Counted from the first letter of the stretch, positions 20,957 through 30,769 are shown. The stretch: 64,000 bases of DNA from an uncultured Aquimarina sp. (GCA_947489195.1 CANLCT010000017.1:1-64000); one strand, 5' to 3'. The notes: generated by a model from the letters alone, not told the origin. A program made the numbers and translations.

Positions 20957-21286
20957 ATGATTAAAGTTTCAGATATAGCAAGAAAAAAAGTCATTTCCTT
21001 AATGGAAGATGAAGGTTTTAATGCCCAAACAGATTTTGTTCGTGTGGGTGTAAAAAGTGGTGGCTGCTCTGGATTGTCGTATGATTTAAAGTTTGACTAT
21101 ACAGCGGCAGAAGAAGATAAAGTGTTTGAAGATAATGGAGTGCGTATTATTGTAGATAAAAAGAGTTTTCTTTATTTAGTAGGTACTACATTAGAATATT
21201 CTGGAGGACTTAATGGTACTGGATTTGTATTTAATAACCCTAATGCAAGTCGTACTTGTGGTTGCGGGGAAAGTTTTTCGTTGTAA
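20957..21286 (+). CDS. sufA: SufA/IscA-type iron-sulfur cluster carrier
   Basis: A 109-residue A-type iron-sulfur carrier that passes clusters from the SUF scaffold to client proteins. The three conserved cysteines are present: one in SGGCSGLSYDL and two in the C-terminal CGCGESF motif. An upstream in-frame TTG (20936) would add seven residues, but the ATG gives the usual start (MIKVSDIARKKV). It is the first gene of a suf cluster and is preceded by a consensus -7 box. Confidence 0.92.
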   Translation: MIKVSDIARKKVISLMEDEGFNAQTDFVRVGVKSGGCSGLSYDLKFDYTAAEEDKVFEDNGVRIIVDKKSFLYLVGTTLEYSGGLNGTGFVFNNPNASRTCGCGESFSL

Positions 21287-21477
21287 ATTTGATTTAAATT
21301 TTAATTATTACGAAAAGTTAAAATATGCGCTAAAAATTAACCGAATTGCATAGCGTTTTAATAGGTTGTTTTTAGATGAATTTTTGTTTATTGAGGAAAG
21401 CCTTAATAAGTTAAACACCACAAAGTGGATAAAAAACAATGCAGGTAAAACGATTGTTTTATTGAGCAAATTGAAAT

Positions 21478-22926
21478 ATGAGCAAGTTTACAGAAGACGA
21501 TTTAAAAAAAGAACTCGAAACTAAAGAGTATGAGTATGGGTTTTATACGGATATAGAATCTGATACTTTTCCAATTGGATTAAATGAAGATGTAGTTCGT
21601 GCGATTTCTAAAAAGAAAAACGAACCAGAATGGATGACCGATTGGCGTGTAGATGCTTTTCGAATTTGGAGTGAAATGGAAGAACCTGAATGGGCTAATG
21701 TAAATTATACAAAACCAGATTTTCAGGCAATCAGTTATTATTCGGCTCCAAAAAAGGCAGATCCTAATAAGTCATTAGATGATGTTGACCCTGAGTTATT
21801 GGCTACTTTTGAAAAATTAGGTATTTCATTAGATGAGCAAAAAAAACTTTCGGGTGTAGCCGTTGATGTGGTAGTGGATTCCGTTTCGGTAGCAACTACG
21901 TTTAAAAAGACGTTGAATGAAAAAGGAATCATTTTTTGTTCCATTTCAGAAGCCATTCAGGAACACCCAGAATTGGTGAAAAAATATATTGGAAGCATTG
22001 TTCCTAAAACAGATAATTTTTATGCGGCTTTAAATTCAGCAGTATTTACTGATGGATCTTTTTGTTACATTCCAAAAGGAGTGCGCTGTCCAATGGAGTT
22101 GTCAACTTATTTCCGAATTAATCAAGGGGGGACAGGTCAATTCGAACGTACACTTTTAGTAGCAGATCAAGGGAGTTATGTAAGTTATTTGGAAGGTTGT
22201 ACAGCACCTAGTCGTGATGAAAATCAATTGCACGCAGCTGTAGTTGAGTTGATTGCGTTGGATGATTCCGAAATTAAATATTCAACAGTACAAAACTGGT
22301 TTCCGGGGAATAAAGAAGGAAAAGGTGGGGTTTTTAATTTTGTTACCAAACGTGGTTTGTGCGAAACAAATGCAAAAATTTCATGGACACAAGTCGAAAC
22401 CGGTTCGGCAGTTACCTGGAAATACCCTTCTTGTATATTAAAAGGAGCCAATTCAGTAGGCGAATTTTATTCTATAGCGGTAACTAATAATTACCAGCAA
22501 GCCGATACAGGTACAAAAATGATACATTTGGGTAAAAACTCAAAAAGTACCATTATTTCTAAGGGAATTTCGGCAGGTAAATCACAAAATTCTTACCGTG
22601 GTTTAGTTCAAATTAGTCCTAGAGCAGAAAATGCACGAAATTTTTCTCAATGTGATTCGTTATTAATGGGTAATGAATGTGGCGCACATACATTCCCGTA
22701 TATTGAAGCTAAAAATAAAACGGCGATTATTGAGCACGAAGCAACAACAAGTAAAATTGGCGAAGATCAAATTTTTTACTGTAATCAACGTGGTATTGAT
22801 ACCGAAAAAGCAATTGCATTAATTGTAAATGGTTTTAGTAAAGAAGTTTTAAATAAATTGCCAATGGAATTTGCAGTTGAAGCTCAAAAATTATTAGAAA
22901 TAAGTTTAGAAGGTTCCGTTGGATAA
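21478..22926 (+). CDS. sufB: Fe-S cluster scaffold subunit SufB
   Basis: The core scaffold subunit of the SufBCD complex, 482 residues, normal length. It has the characteristic C-terminal beta-helix core ([20 protein letters not shown]) and the conserved region [17 protein letters not shown] with its cysteines, followed by the helical end [20 protein letters not shown]. It lies 190 bases after sufA and precedes a small lipoprotein gene and sufC. Confidence 0.97.
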   Translation: MSKFTEDDLKKELETKEYEYGFYTDIESDTFPIGLNEDVVRAISKKKNEPEWMTDWRVDAFRIWSEMEEPEWANVNYTKPDFQAISYYSAPKKADPNKSLDDVDPELLATFEKLGISLDEQKKLSGVAVDVVVDSVSVATTFKKTLNEKGIIFCSISEAIQEHPELVKKYIGSIVPKTDNFYAALNSAVFTDGSFCYIPKGVRCPMELSTYFRINQGGTGQFERTLLVADQGSYVSYLEGCTAPSRDENQLHAAVVELIALDDSEIKYSTVQNWFPGNKEGKGGVFNFVTKRGLCETNAKISWTQVETGSAVTWKYPSCILKGANSVGEFYSIAVTNNYQQADTGTKMIHLGKNSKSTIISKGISAGKSQNSYRGLVQISPRAENARNFSQCDSLLMGNECGAHTFPYIEAKNKTAIIEHEATTSKIGEDQIFYCNQRGIDTEKAIALIVNGFSKEVLNKLPMEFAVEAQKLLEISLEGSVG

Positions 22927-23004
22927 ACTTTTTTAATATTAGAGAAATATTCGAGGAAAGTTACCGCTCAAAATTAACTAACTATTCAAACATTAATATC
23001 AATT

Positions 23005-23400
23005 ATGAAAAAACTAGTCATTCTTGTAAGTTGTCTATTGACAATGTTATCATGTAAAAAAGAAGCTAAAACTGAAGCACCAGCCGATGGAGTTGAAGAA
23101 ACAACAAATAATGCTGAAGGAGAAGTAACTTTAAATGCCGAATTTATTCATGTCGCTGATGCCGCTGTTTTAAAAGGTAAAGATTTTATTTATGGAGTTG
23201 TTTTAGATGATAAAGCAAAAGAATTATCAGAAAGAGTTAGTCCATTAAAAAAAGATGAATATGATATGGTAGGTGTTGTTGTGAAAGGTTTAATTAAGCC
23301 AAATCCAGCACCTGAAGGATGGGAGCAAGTAGTGGAAATTAAAGATATTGTTGCAGTATTACCAAAGGTGAATATTACCCCTAAAAATGAAAATGAATAA
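23005..23400 (+). CDS. small lipoprotein embedded in the suf operon
   Basis: A 131-residue predicted lipoprotein: signal peptide with lipobox LTMLSC (cysteine 17), an acidic low-complexity linker at about 20-40, then a compact globular domain (AAVLKGKDFIYGVVLDDKAK, VVVKGLIKPNPAPEGWEQVV). I do not recognise a family with confidence. It is unusual that an exported lipoprotein lies between sufB and sufC, whose products are cytoplasmic. The same strand and short gaps (78 and 43 bases) suggest co-transcription. The function is unknown. Confidence 0.75.
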   Translation: MKKLVILVSCLLTMLSCKKEAKTEAPADGVEETTNNAEGEVTLNAEFIHVADAAVLKGKDFIYGVVLDDKAKELSERVSPLKKDEYDMVGVVVKGLIKPNPAPEGWEQVVEIKDIVAVLPKVNITPKNENE

Positions 23401-23443
23401 TGAATATTTAGCTGTTAAAAGCTAGGTGTCAAAATATAAGTCA

Positions 23444-24196
23444 ATGTTAGAGATCAAGGATTTACACGCAAGTGTAGAAGATAAAGAAATTTTAAAAGGA
23501 TTAAACCTTAAAGTAAATGCTGGTGAGGTACATGCTATTATGGGACCTAACGGAGCCGGAAAAAGTACATTAGCCTCTGTTGTTTCGGGTAAGGAAGAAT
23601 ATGAAGTTACTTCGGGTGCTATTTTTCTTGAAGGGGAAGATATTGAAGAGTTAGGAGCAGAAGAAAGAGCACATAAAGGAATCTTTTTATCATTCCAATA
23701 CCCTGTTGAAATCCCTGGAGTTTCGGTAACAAACTTTATGAAGACTGCAATTAATGAAACACGTAAAGCTCGTGGGCAAGAAGAAATGCCTGCACGCGAT
23801 ATGTTGAAGAAAATTAAAGAAAAGTCTGAACTACTTGAAATTGATAGTAAATTTTTGTCACGTTCTTTAAATGAAGGTTTTTCAGGAGGAGAGAAAAAGC
23901 GTAATGAAATTTTTCAAATGGCTATGTTAGAGCCTAAAGTAGCTATTCTAGATGAAACAGATTCTGGATTAGATATTGATGCTTTACGTATTGTGGCCAA
24001 TGGTGTAAATAAATTGAAAAGTAAGGATAATGCTGTAATTGTAATTACGCATTACCAACGCTTATTAGAGTATATAGTGCCAGATTTTGTACATGTCCTT
24101 CACGATGGTAAAATTGTGAAATCAGGAACTAAAGACCTTGCTTTGGAACTTGAAGAAAAAGGATATGATTGGATTAAAGAAGAGTTGAAAGCTTAG
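23444..24196 (+). CDS. sufC: Fe-S assembly ATPase SufC
   Basis: An ABC-type ATPase that drives the SufBCD scaffold, 250 residues. Walker A GPNGAGKST, signature FSGGEKKRNEI and Walker B VAILDETDSGLD are all intact, and the switch histidine is in VIVITHYQRL. The ATG at 23444 gives the typical start MLEIKDLHA; an upstream GTG at 23426 would add six residues. The spacer to sufD carries inverted heptamer-type repeats. Confidence 0.96.
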   Translation: MLEIKDLHASVEDKEILKGLNLKVNAGEVHAIMGPNGAGKSTLASVVSGKEEYEVTSGAIFLEGEDIEELGAEERAHKGIFLSFQYPVEIPGVSVTNFMKTAINETRKARGQEEMPARDMLKKIKEKSELLEIDSKFLSRSLNEGFSGGEKKRNEIFQMAMLEPKVAILDETDSGLDIDALRIVANGVNKLKSKDNAVIVITHYQRLLEYIVPDFVHVLHDGKIVKSGTKDLALELEEKGYDWIKEELKA

Positions 24197-24205
24197 TTTA
24201 GTGTA

Positions 24206-24257
24206 TAGTTGTTAGTTAACTGTTGTTGGAAATTCTAACAATTAACAACTAATAACC
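24206..24257. repeat. ORF-less inverted heptamer repeat between sufC and sufD
   Basis: The left arm (24207-24229, GTTGTTAGTTAACTG...) and the reverse complement of the right arm (24235-24257) agree at about 15 of 23 positions around a five-base centre. The sequence reads as 7-nt units such as GTTGTTA, GTTAACT, TAACAAT, TAACAAC and TAATAAC. It resembles the flanks of the four-helix-bundle elements in the thiamine operon but has no gene inside. Confidence 0.5.
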
Positions 24258-24272
24258 AAAAACTATAAAAAA

Positions 24273-25586
24273 ATGGAATTGAAAGAAAAATTAGTCTCTT
24301 CGTTTTTAGCTTTTGAAGCTAATGTAGATACTACAAGCCCAATACATGATATACGTATTGAAGCTTTAAAAAGTTTTGAAGCCTATGGGTTTCCTACAAA
24401 AAAGCTAGAAGCTTGGAAGTATACCTCTTTAAATAGTGTTATTAAAAATGATTTTTCAATTTTCCCTAAAAAGGAAATTGCACTTGAGTTTAAAGATGTA
24501 AAAAAATACTTTATCAGCGATTTAGATTCGTATAAAATTGTTTTTATTGACGGAGTGTATTCATCACACTTATCAGAAACTACGCATGATAAAATCGATG
24601 TATGTTTAATGTCATCTGCACTTTCGCAAAATCGCTTTAAGCCAGTTATTGATGTGTATTACAATACCGTAGTTAAGGAAGATGGAATGACGGCTTTGAA
24701 CACGGCATTTGCTAAAGAAGGAGCTTATATTTATATTCCTAAAAACATTGCAGCTGATAAGCCAATTCAAATCATACACTTTGCAACAGGAGTTGATGGA
24801 GCGGCAATGCTTCAGCCACGTAATTTAATTGTTTGCGAAGATAATTCGGAAGTAACCATTATTGAACGTCATCAAAACTTATCTGAAAATAAAGTGTTTA
24901 CCAATTCGGTAACAGAAATGTATGCAGGTAATAATGCACATATCGATTATTATAAGATTCAAAATGATACGGATACCTCTTGTTTAGTGGATAATACATT
25001 TACTGAGCAGCATAATAATAGTGTGTGTTCTGTACATACATTTGCCTTTGGGGGAGATATTACACGTAACAATCTTAATTTTTACCAAAAAGGACAAGGA
25101 ATAGATTCTATATTAAATGGAGTGACTATTCTTGAAGGAAAAACACATGTAGACCATAATACTTTAGTAGAACACCAAGAGCCTAATTGCGAAAGTCATC
25201 AAGACTATAAAGGTATTTTTGATGAAAAATCTACAGGAGTATTTAATGGGAAGATTATTGTAGAACAAGAAGCGCAGAAAACAAATGCATTCCAGTCTAA
25301 CAATAATATTTTATTAAGTGATAAAGCTACTGTAAATTCAAAACCACAATTAGAGATTTTTGCCGATGATGTAAAATGTTCTCATGGTTGTACCATTGGG
25401 CAGTTGGATGAAAGTGCCTTGTTTTATATGCGTTCGCGTGGTATTGCTACAAAAGAAGCGAAAGCTTTATTGATGTATGCCTTTGCTAATAATGTATTAG
25501 AGTCTGTAAAAATACCGCAATTAAAAACAAGAATAAATAAAATTATCGCAGATAAACTTGGTGTAAATATTGGGTTTGATTTGTAA
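24273..25586 (+). CDS. sufD: Fe-S cluster assembly protein SufD
   Basis: The SufD subunit of the SufBCD scaffold, 437 residues, normal length. The conserved beta-helix segment (IVEQEAQKTNAFQSNNNILL) and the near-C-terminal motif CSHGCTIGQLDESALFYMRS are typical. It starts 76 bases after sufC and is followed by an intrinsic terminator, so this half of the cluster ends here; sufS lies 5 kb further on behind its own promoter. Confidence 0.96.
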   Translation: MELKEKLVSSFLAFEANVDTTSPIHDIRIEALKSFEAYGFPTKKLEAWKYTSLNSVIKNDFSIFPKKEIALEFKDVKKYFISDLDSYKIVFIDGVYSSHLSETTHDKIDVCLMSSALSQNRFKPVIDVYYNTVVKEDGMTALNTAFAKEGAYIYIPKNIAADKPIQIIHFATGVDGAAMLQPRNLIVCEDNSEVTIIERHQNLSENKVFTNSVTEMYAGNNAHIDYYKIQNDTDTSCLVDNTFTEQHNNSVCSVHTFAFGGDITRNNLNFYQKGQGIDSILNGVTILEGKTHVDHNTLVEHQEPNCESHQDYKGIFDEKSTGVFNGKIIVEQEAQKTNAFQSNNNILLSDKATVNSKPQLEIFADDVKCSHGCTIGQLDESALFYMRSRGIATKEAKALLMYAFANNVLESVKIPQLKTRINKIIADKLGVNIGFDL

Positions 25587-25606
25587 TAAATTTTAAAAAT
25601 AAAATT

Positions 25607-25647
25607 AAAAAAGAGCTGCTTGTTTTTTAACTTGGAGCTCTTTTTTT
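25607..25647 (+). terminator. intrinsic terminator after sufD
   Basis: An 11-bp stem (AAAAAAGAGCT/AGCTCTTTTTT) with an 18-base loop ends in seven T. It separates the suf genes from the glutaminase. Confidence 0.85.
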
Positions 25648-25687
25648 GTTTAAAAAAGGAGTTGTTTTCTTATAAAAAAAACGATAA

Positions 25688-26599
25688 ATGGATTTCAATA
25701 AAATATTTTCTGATATTTATAATACGATTAAAAAGGTCGAAAATACGGGTAAAGTAGCGCAATACATACCAGAGCTAGCATTGGTAGATCCTGAAAAATT
25801 TGGAGTATGTTTAGTGCGGCTTGATGCAGGAAAATTTCATTTTGGTAATGCTAATGAAAAATTTTCCATACAAAGTATAGCTAAAGTATTGTCATTAACA
25901 ATGGCCTATGAAATAAAGGGAGAAAAGCTTTGGGAGCGTGTTGGAGTAGAGCCATCTGGAACAGCTTTTAATTCATTAGTTCAATTGGAGTACGAAAAAG
26001 GCATTCCTCGTAATCCGTTTATAAATGCAGGAGCTTTGGTTATAGCGGATATTTTAGTTTCAGAATTAGAAAATCCAAAAAAAGAGTTTTTAGCTTTTGT
26101 AAATCAGTTATGCCATACAAAAGTGAATTATTCTTTACAGGTAGCTGAATCTGAAAAATCTTGTGCATACACAAATAAGGCGTTGATAAATTTAATGAAG
26201 TCCTTTGGGAATATTAAAAATGATATTAATGAGGTAATGGATTTTTATTTTCATTTATGTGCTATAGAAATGACTTGCGAGGAGCTTTCGCAAACTTTTT
26301 TGTATTTAGCAAATGATGGGGTTTGTCCGCTTTCGCAGAAGGTTATTATTGATCAAAGCAAATCCAAACGAATTAATTCAATAATGCAGCTTTGCGGTTT
26401 TTATGATGAAGCTGGAGAGTTTTCATTTAAAGTAGGTTTGCCTGGTAAAAGTGGTGTTGGAGGTGGCATTGTAGTGGTACGCCCTCATAAATTTAGTATG
26501 GTTGTGTGGAGTCCAAGACTAAATGCCAAAGGAAATTCATTTTTAGGCACTAAATTTTTGGAGCTATTTACAACTAAAATTGATTATTCTATTTTTTAG
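25688..26599 (+). CDS. glsA: glutaminase (GlsA family)
   Basis: Hydrolyses L-glutamine to glutamate and ammonia in the cytoplasm. At 303 residues it matches the bacterial glutaminase family (beta-lactamase-like serine fold). The catalytic SxxK motif is in FSIQSIAKV (Ser63, Lys66). Other family blocks are RNPFINAGALV, the SCAYTNKAL region and VGLPGKSGVGGGIVVV. It lies between sufD and the minus-strand barrel gene and is not obviously linked to either. It follows a terminator, so its own promoter is likely but none was identified with confidence. Confidence 0.92.
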   Translation: MDFNKIFSDIYNTIKKVENTGKVAQYIPELALVDPEKFGVCLVRLDAGKFHFGNANEKFSIQSIAKVLSLTMAYEIKGEKLWERVGVEPSGTAFNSLVQLEYEKGIPRNPFINAGALVIADILVSELENPKKEFLAFVNQLCHTKVNYSLQVAESEKSCAYTNKALINLMKSFGNIKNDINEVMDFYFHLCAIEMTCEELSQTFLYLANDGVCPLSQKVIIDQSKSKRINSIMQLCGFYDEAGEFSFKVGLPGKSGVGGGIVVVRPHKFSMVVWSPRLNAKGNSFLGTKFLELFTTKIDYSIF

Positions 26600-26646
26600 T
26601 GAAACCTTATTTTAAAAAGCTCATAGAAAAATAGTATGAATATTAC

Positions 26647-29286
26647 CTACAAATTATAAGATAAACCAATTATAATATAGCCTTCTAAAGTACTAACAAT
26701 ACTACTTTCAAAATAATTATCTGCATTTATATTTTGAGATATATTAGCATTTTTAATATTTAGAACATTATTTCCTATTAGTGATAGTTCAAGTTTATCA
26801 GTAATTTTATATGTCAAAGATGGGTAGATATTTAAAAGATGCTCTTTATTTAAATCGGTTTCATATAAAGCATAAAAACTGCCTAAATTCCAAGTGATAA
26901 TATCTTTTTTAATAGAGCCATTAAGATCTATGAAAGGTTTTTTAATGGAAGCCAAAGTTTCAATATTTTGTTGAGTTATTCGGTAATTTGTAAATTCAAT
27001 ATCTAAACCTATATTAAAATTAATTCCTTTTTTAAACCTTGAATAGATACCTGATTTATTTTTTAAAATAGTAGTTTTAGTTAAGTTTAGTTCGTTATTA
27101 ATACTGTTTTCGGCTTCAGAATTAAAGAAATTAAAGTTGGAATAAATTCCTAACTTACTTTTTAAACGTTTGTCAAATTTTAAATTAAAATTTAATGTAT
27201 AACGATTTCTACCTGTAAAGTTATTAAATGTTATATTTCCATTTTCATCTACTGTATTATTAGTTGATATAAATTTAGGAGCAAAACTATAGTTAATAAA
27301 AGTTGAGAAGGATGACCCCGAAGAACTGTTGTAATAGGAATAATAACTGTTAAATTTATGATCTGGTAATATTTGATCGTTTTGAATTTTACTTTTGTTA
27401 ATTATCGTGTAATAATTTTCTATTGATGGATTAGAAATTACAGACGAATCATTGGGTAAATCAACTGCATAATTGTATTCAAAGTTTAATGTTTGAGATG
27501 ATTTTGGTTTGTAGAGTAATGAAAAAGAAGGCTGAATAAATATATTTGAAAATGAATCTTCAAAACGGTTTAAGCTAATGAGTTTATAGGCTAAACTCCC
27601 AGTGATTTTAAGTTTTTTATTTATTTTCCCATCAAATGAAGTGTTAAAGTAATTATCTACTCTTTCAGATTGAAAATTATTGTTAAAAAATGAATTGTCG
27701 TTTGCAGTATTGTTAAAACTATTTTTACTGAAAATTATTCCCTGACTAAAACGAAGCCTGTTTTTTTTAATGTTAGTTACACTTTGCAATTTATACCCAA
27801 AACTATTATTTATTATCATATTCTTTTGAAAGATGATATTACTATTCAACGGTGGTAAAATCGTATTGTTTGATAAAATAGTTAAGTCACTATTTTTGTT
27901 TTCTGACATAAAAAGACCAGTAAACTTTAAAAGTGTTTTGTTAGTAATTCTATTTAAATAAGATGCTTTTTGGTCTAAAGTAAATTGCATGTTTTGCAAC
28001 TGTTGGCTTACGTTTAAAACTCTAAAAGAGTTTGTTAAATTAATTTGAAATTTTTCTTTAGATAGTTGAGGGTTGAAGTTGAAAGCGTACTCAATAAAAC
28101 TTTTTTCGTTAGGTTGGTAACCAAAATTAAATAAAGTTGAATTGAGTAAAAAGGAGGAATTTACATTCTTATTTTCAAAAAAATTTAATTGAGATGATTC
28201 AAAAAATTGACGTGTGTTTTCAAAAAATTGTCTTTGATTTGTTTTACTGAAAATATGTAAAAAAGAAAGTTTAGTAAGATGGCTTGGTTTATAAATTAAA
28301 CTTAGTGCTGTAAATAAATTTTCGCGTTGGGCAATATCAATGGTAGGGTCTAAAAATTTAGGGCTATCGTCTACTATATTGTTAACGGTAAAACCATTTT
28401 GATCAACTTCTTCGTAGCTTATGCCTTTTAATTCATTATACTCTAATGTGGTTATTGATTGTTTTCCAAGAGTGTTCCAGTCACCGATAAACCCTAACTT
28501 TAAGTTGCCCCCAAATTTGAATAAATTAGTATTAGCTAAATATTTGGATTTGTGTCCGCCTTGAGCTTTAATATTCCCTGTAATTCTATTTTTATATTCA
28601 TCTTTTATTGAGACATCCAATGCATTTGTTTGTTTATTATCAAAACCAGTGATATTACCAAAGTCATTGTATTTATCTAAGTATCTAATACCCTGAATCA
28701 TTTTTGCATCAATACTTTCAGTAGTAGTTTGATGTTGATTTCTAAATAATTCTTCGCCATCAATTAACAATTTTTTAACTATTTTTCCATTTACAATAAT
28801 CCTTCCACTACTATTTATTTTTACACCAGGTAATTTTTGTATGATATCGGAGAGTGTTTTTTCTCGACCATTAGTAAGTTGTTTTAAATTATAAGTAATA
28901 GTATCACCAAAAATTTTCATTGCTTTAGGCTCAAAATCTAAAACAACTTCTTTAAGCGAATTTATATTTGGTTTTAAGTAAAAAATTTTTTCATTTATAT
29001 TTTCCTTTAATAATAGATCTTGAGTAAGAGTTAAATAAGAAATATGACTTATTTTTACAGCATAATTTCCTTTGCTTTTTATTTCGAGACTATAAATGCC
29101 TTTTAAATCTGTTGTTGTATAATTTAAAGTATTTTTGGTAGATTTATCCACTAATTGTATAGTAGCAAAAGATATTGGTTTGTTATTTTTAGCAGATAAA
29201 ATAGCACCTTTTATTGTAATTTGCGAAAAAGAATTTTTAAAACTACAACAAAGTAGAAAAAATATTAGCAACAGTTTAATTTTCAT
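26647..29286 (-). CDS. outer-membrane beta-barrel protein with carboxypeptidase-like regulatory domain
   Basis: An 879-residue outer-membrane protein. A signal peptide (to about residue 21) is followed by a carboxypeptidase-like regulatory domain at about 24-105 (TIKGAILSAKNNKPISFATI), a plug-like region (LSDIIQKLPGVKINSSGRII, KKLLIDGEELF) and a long barrel of alternating strands. It resembles the TonB-dependent-receptor-like barrel family usually found beside GLPGLI genes. It lacks the SusC signature and has no SusD partner. It is the last gene of a minus-strand trio with the GLPGLI protein and a small secreted peptide, so it may export or import that peptide; this is inference. Confidence 0.85.
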   Translation of the reverse strand: MKIKLLLIFFLLCCSFKNSFSQITIKGAILSAKNNKPISFATIQLVDKSTKNTLNYTTTDLKGIYSLEIKSKGNYAVKISHISYLTLTQDLLLKENINEKIFYLKPNINSLKEVVLDFEPKAMKIFGDTITYNLKQLTNGREKTLSDIIQKLPGVKINSSGRIIVNGKIVKKLLIDGEELFRNQHQTTTESIDAKMIQGIRYLDKYNDFGNITGFDNKQTNALDVSIKDEYKNRITGNIKAQGGHKSKYLANTNLFKFGGNLKLGFIGDWNTLGKQSITTLEYNELKGISYEEVDQNGFTVNNIVDDSPKFLDPTIDIAQRENLFTALSLIYKPSHLTKLSFLHIFSKTNQRQFFENTRQFFESSQLNFFENKNVNSSFLLNSTLFNFGYQPNEKSFIEYAFNFNPQLSKEKFQINLTNSFRVLNVSQQLQNMQFTLDQKASYLNRITNKTLLKFTGLFMSENKNSDLTILSNNTILPPLNSNIIFQKNMIINNSFGYKLQSVTNIKKNRLRFSQGIIFSKNSFNNTANDNSFFNNNFQSERVDNYFNTSFDGKINKKLKITGSLAYKLISLNRFEDSFSNIFIQPSFSLLYKPKSSQTLNFEYNYAVDLPNDSSVISNPSIENYYTIINKSKIQNDQILPDHKFNSYYSYYNSSSGSSFSTFINYSFAPKFISTNNTVDENGNITFNNFTGRNRYTLNFNLKFDKRLKSKLGIYSNFNFFNSEAENSINNELNLTKTTILKNKSGIYSRFKKGINFNIGLDIEFTNYRITQQNIETLASIKKPFIDLNGSIKKDIITWNLGSFYALYETDLNKEHLLNIYPSLTYKITDKLELSLIGNNVLNIKNANISQNINADNYFESSIVSTLEGYIIIGLSYNL

Positions 29287-29316
29287 TAAAAAATTTCAAA
29301 GTTTGTTATATGCTAT

Positions 29317-30057
29317 CTATCTGCCAACAGTTATTGTTCTGCCATCAGGAGTAGTAATTGTTCTTGGTTCAAAAAGGTCATGGACCAGTTGTTTAAATTC
29401 TTTTGTAGTTATGGCATTTTTATCATTAGGTAGATCTATTATAATTTCTTTCTCAAGCTTTTTAATATTTATAGCAGCAATAAGCACGCGTTCATTTATT
29501 TGTGCTTGTACAATCAAACCAGGTAGGCCCCATAATTCGCGAGGACCATCGTTAATGGGTATTTCTTCTGTAAACCAGGCTACAACTTGTGATCCGCCAA
29601 TAGATTCTGTTTTAGCAAGTTTACAAGGATAACCTGCAATAGTATCCTTTTGTTTTAAAAATTCCCAATTATAAATAGGTAGTTTTTCTACAATGTTTAC
29701 ATCTTTTCCATATAAGTCTGGTTCGTAATTTTTATAAAATAGCGCTAATTTTTTATTAGATTGATCTTTGTAAATTGAGGGATCATATACAATATTTGTG
29801 GTATTTAAATCATTGGAATTTTGTGATTCTTCAAAAATTTCAACAGGCCTATATACAGATGTTCCATTTGTAATCGTAAGTGTTGATAATTGCTGTTGGT
29901 TATTTTTTCTTTTTTTTAACAATATTTCTCCTAATTCTTTTACAGTCATGTCAGTACCAAATGAAATTACATGTTCATAATTGACTTGATATGATTGTCC
30001 AATAATAGTTGGACTGTAAAGAAAAAAGAAAAATAATATTAGTTTAGGTATTAGCAT
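29317..30057 (-). CDS. GLPGLI-family exported protein
   Basis: A 246-residue exported protein with a signal peptide ending near residue 20 (PTIIGQ). The family-naming motif GLPGLI is present exactly at 177-182 (RELWGLPGLIVQAQ), preceded by the usual AGYPCKLA block at 141-148 and VVAWFTEEIPINDGP. The family occurs in Bacteroidota, typically beside a large barrel gene, and has no established function. The barrel gene follows 30 bases downstream. The cysteine peptide gene lies upstream, separated by a 36-bp perfect palindrome. Confidence 0.93.
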   Translation of the reverse strand: MLIPKLILFFFFLYSPTIIGQSYQVNYEHVISFGTDMTVKELGEILLKKRKNNQQQLSTLTITNGTSVYRPVEIFEESQNSNDLNTTNIVYDPSIYKDQSNKKLALFYKNYEPDLYGKDVNIVEKLPIYNWEFLKQKDTIAGYPCKLAKTESIGGSQVVAWFTEEIPINDGPRELWGLPGLIVQAQINERVLIAAINIKKLEKEIIIDLPNDKNAITTKEFKQLVHDLFEPRTITTPDGRTITVGR

Positions 30058-30073
30058 TTTAATTTTTTTAAAC

Positions 30074-30109
30074 TAGAGAAGCAAAGAACAATTGTTCTTT
30101 GCTTCTCTA
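30074..30109. promoter_or_regulatory. 36-bp perfect palindrome between peptide and GLPGLI genes
   Basis: Positions 30074-30109 form a perfect palindrome centred on CAATTG, with arms reading TAGAGAAGCAAAGAAC. The RNA would form a stem of about 16 bp with a tetraloop. No T-run follows on either strand, so it is not a standard intrinsic terminator. It starts 5 bases after the peptide stop codon and ends 17 bases before the GLPGLI start, which suits an mRNA-stabilising or processing hairpin that raises expression of the peptide above its downstream genes. Confidence 0.85.
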
Positions 30110-30114
30110 AGACA

Positions 30115-30306
30115 TTATCCACAAATTGTTTCACTTCTATATCCGTTTTGGTTACCATCACGATCATATGATACGGTAATTTTTGTAACGCAGCCATCAT
30201 CTTCGGAAATTTGAGATTCGTTGCTAGTTGTAAAATTCAAATTTTCTGCATTAATAAGTGTACAAGTTCCTAAAAAAAGAATGCCCGAAATAAATAATTT
30301 TTTCAT
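30115..30306 (-). CDS. small secreted two-cysteine peptide
   Basis: A 63-residue preprotein with a clear signal peptide (MKKLFISGILFLGTCTLINA). The predicted mature part is 43 residues, acidic, with two cysteines near positions 19 and 42 that could form a disulfide loop, ending ETICG. No known family is recognised. It is first in transcription order of a minus-strand trio (peptide, palindromic hairpin, GLPGLI protein, outer-membrane barrel). The layout suggests a secreted substrate with its handling machinery, but this is untested. Confidence 0.7.
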   Translation of the reverse strand: MKKLFISGILFLGTCTLINAENLNFTTSNESQISEDDGCVTKITVSYDRDGNQNGYRSETICG

Positions 30307-30769
30307 TGATATTAAAATTAAAATTTAATATCTACTCTATTATGGCTTTTCGATATCCGCCTATAGTTGCGCAACACTATATTTAAATATTAAGGTAATT
30401 ATCAATCTTTAATAAATCACATCTTCTCTTAAAAAAAGAGATTATTGTTAAATCAAATCTAATGATTTTGATATGTTAAGTCAAAACTTGTGTGTTAAAG
30501 TAATTATAATAAGCGGTTTGTAAAATATGTTTTAATGATCTTACACATGCTTGTAATTTTAATAGTAATAAGATAACATGAAATTTGTAGTAGTTATAAT
30601 GTTTAAAAAGCATGCAGAATAATTCTTTTTAAAGAAAAAATTATCATTTATACGGATAAAATTTATGCATAATTTATTTTCAGTAGTATAAAATTAGTGA
30701 GATTAAATATGTCAATTTTAATAACAATATTTTCAAGCCTGTTCAACAAACATATCAAGCATAAAGCAG
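30307..30769. other. divergent intergenic region between peptide gene and sufS
   Basis: About 460 bases of AT-rich DNA between divergently transcribed genes. No gene or structured RNA was recognised. It must hold the promoter of the minus-strand peptide operon near its left end and that of sufS at its right end. Confidence 0.6.
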
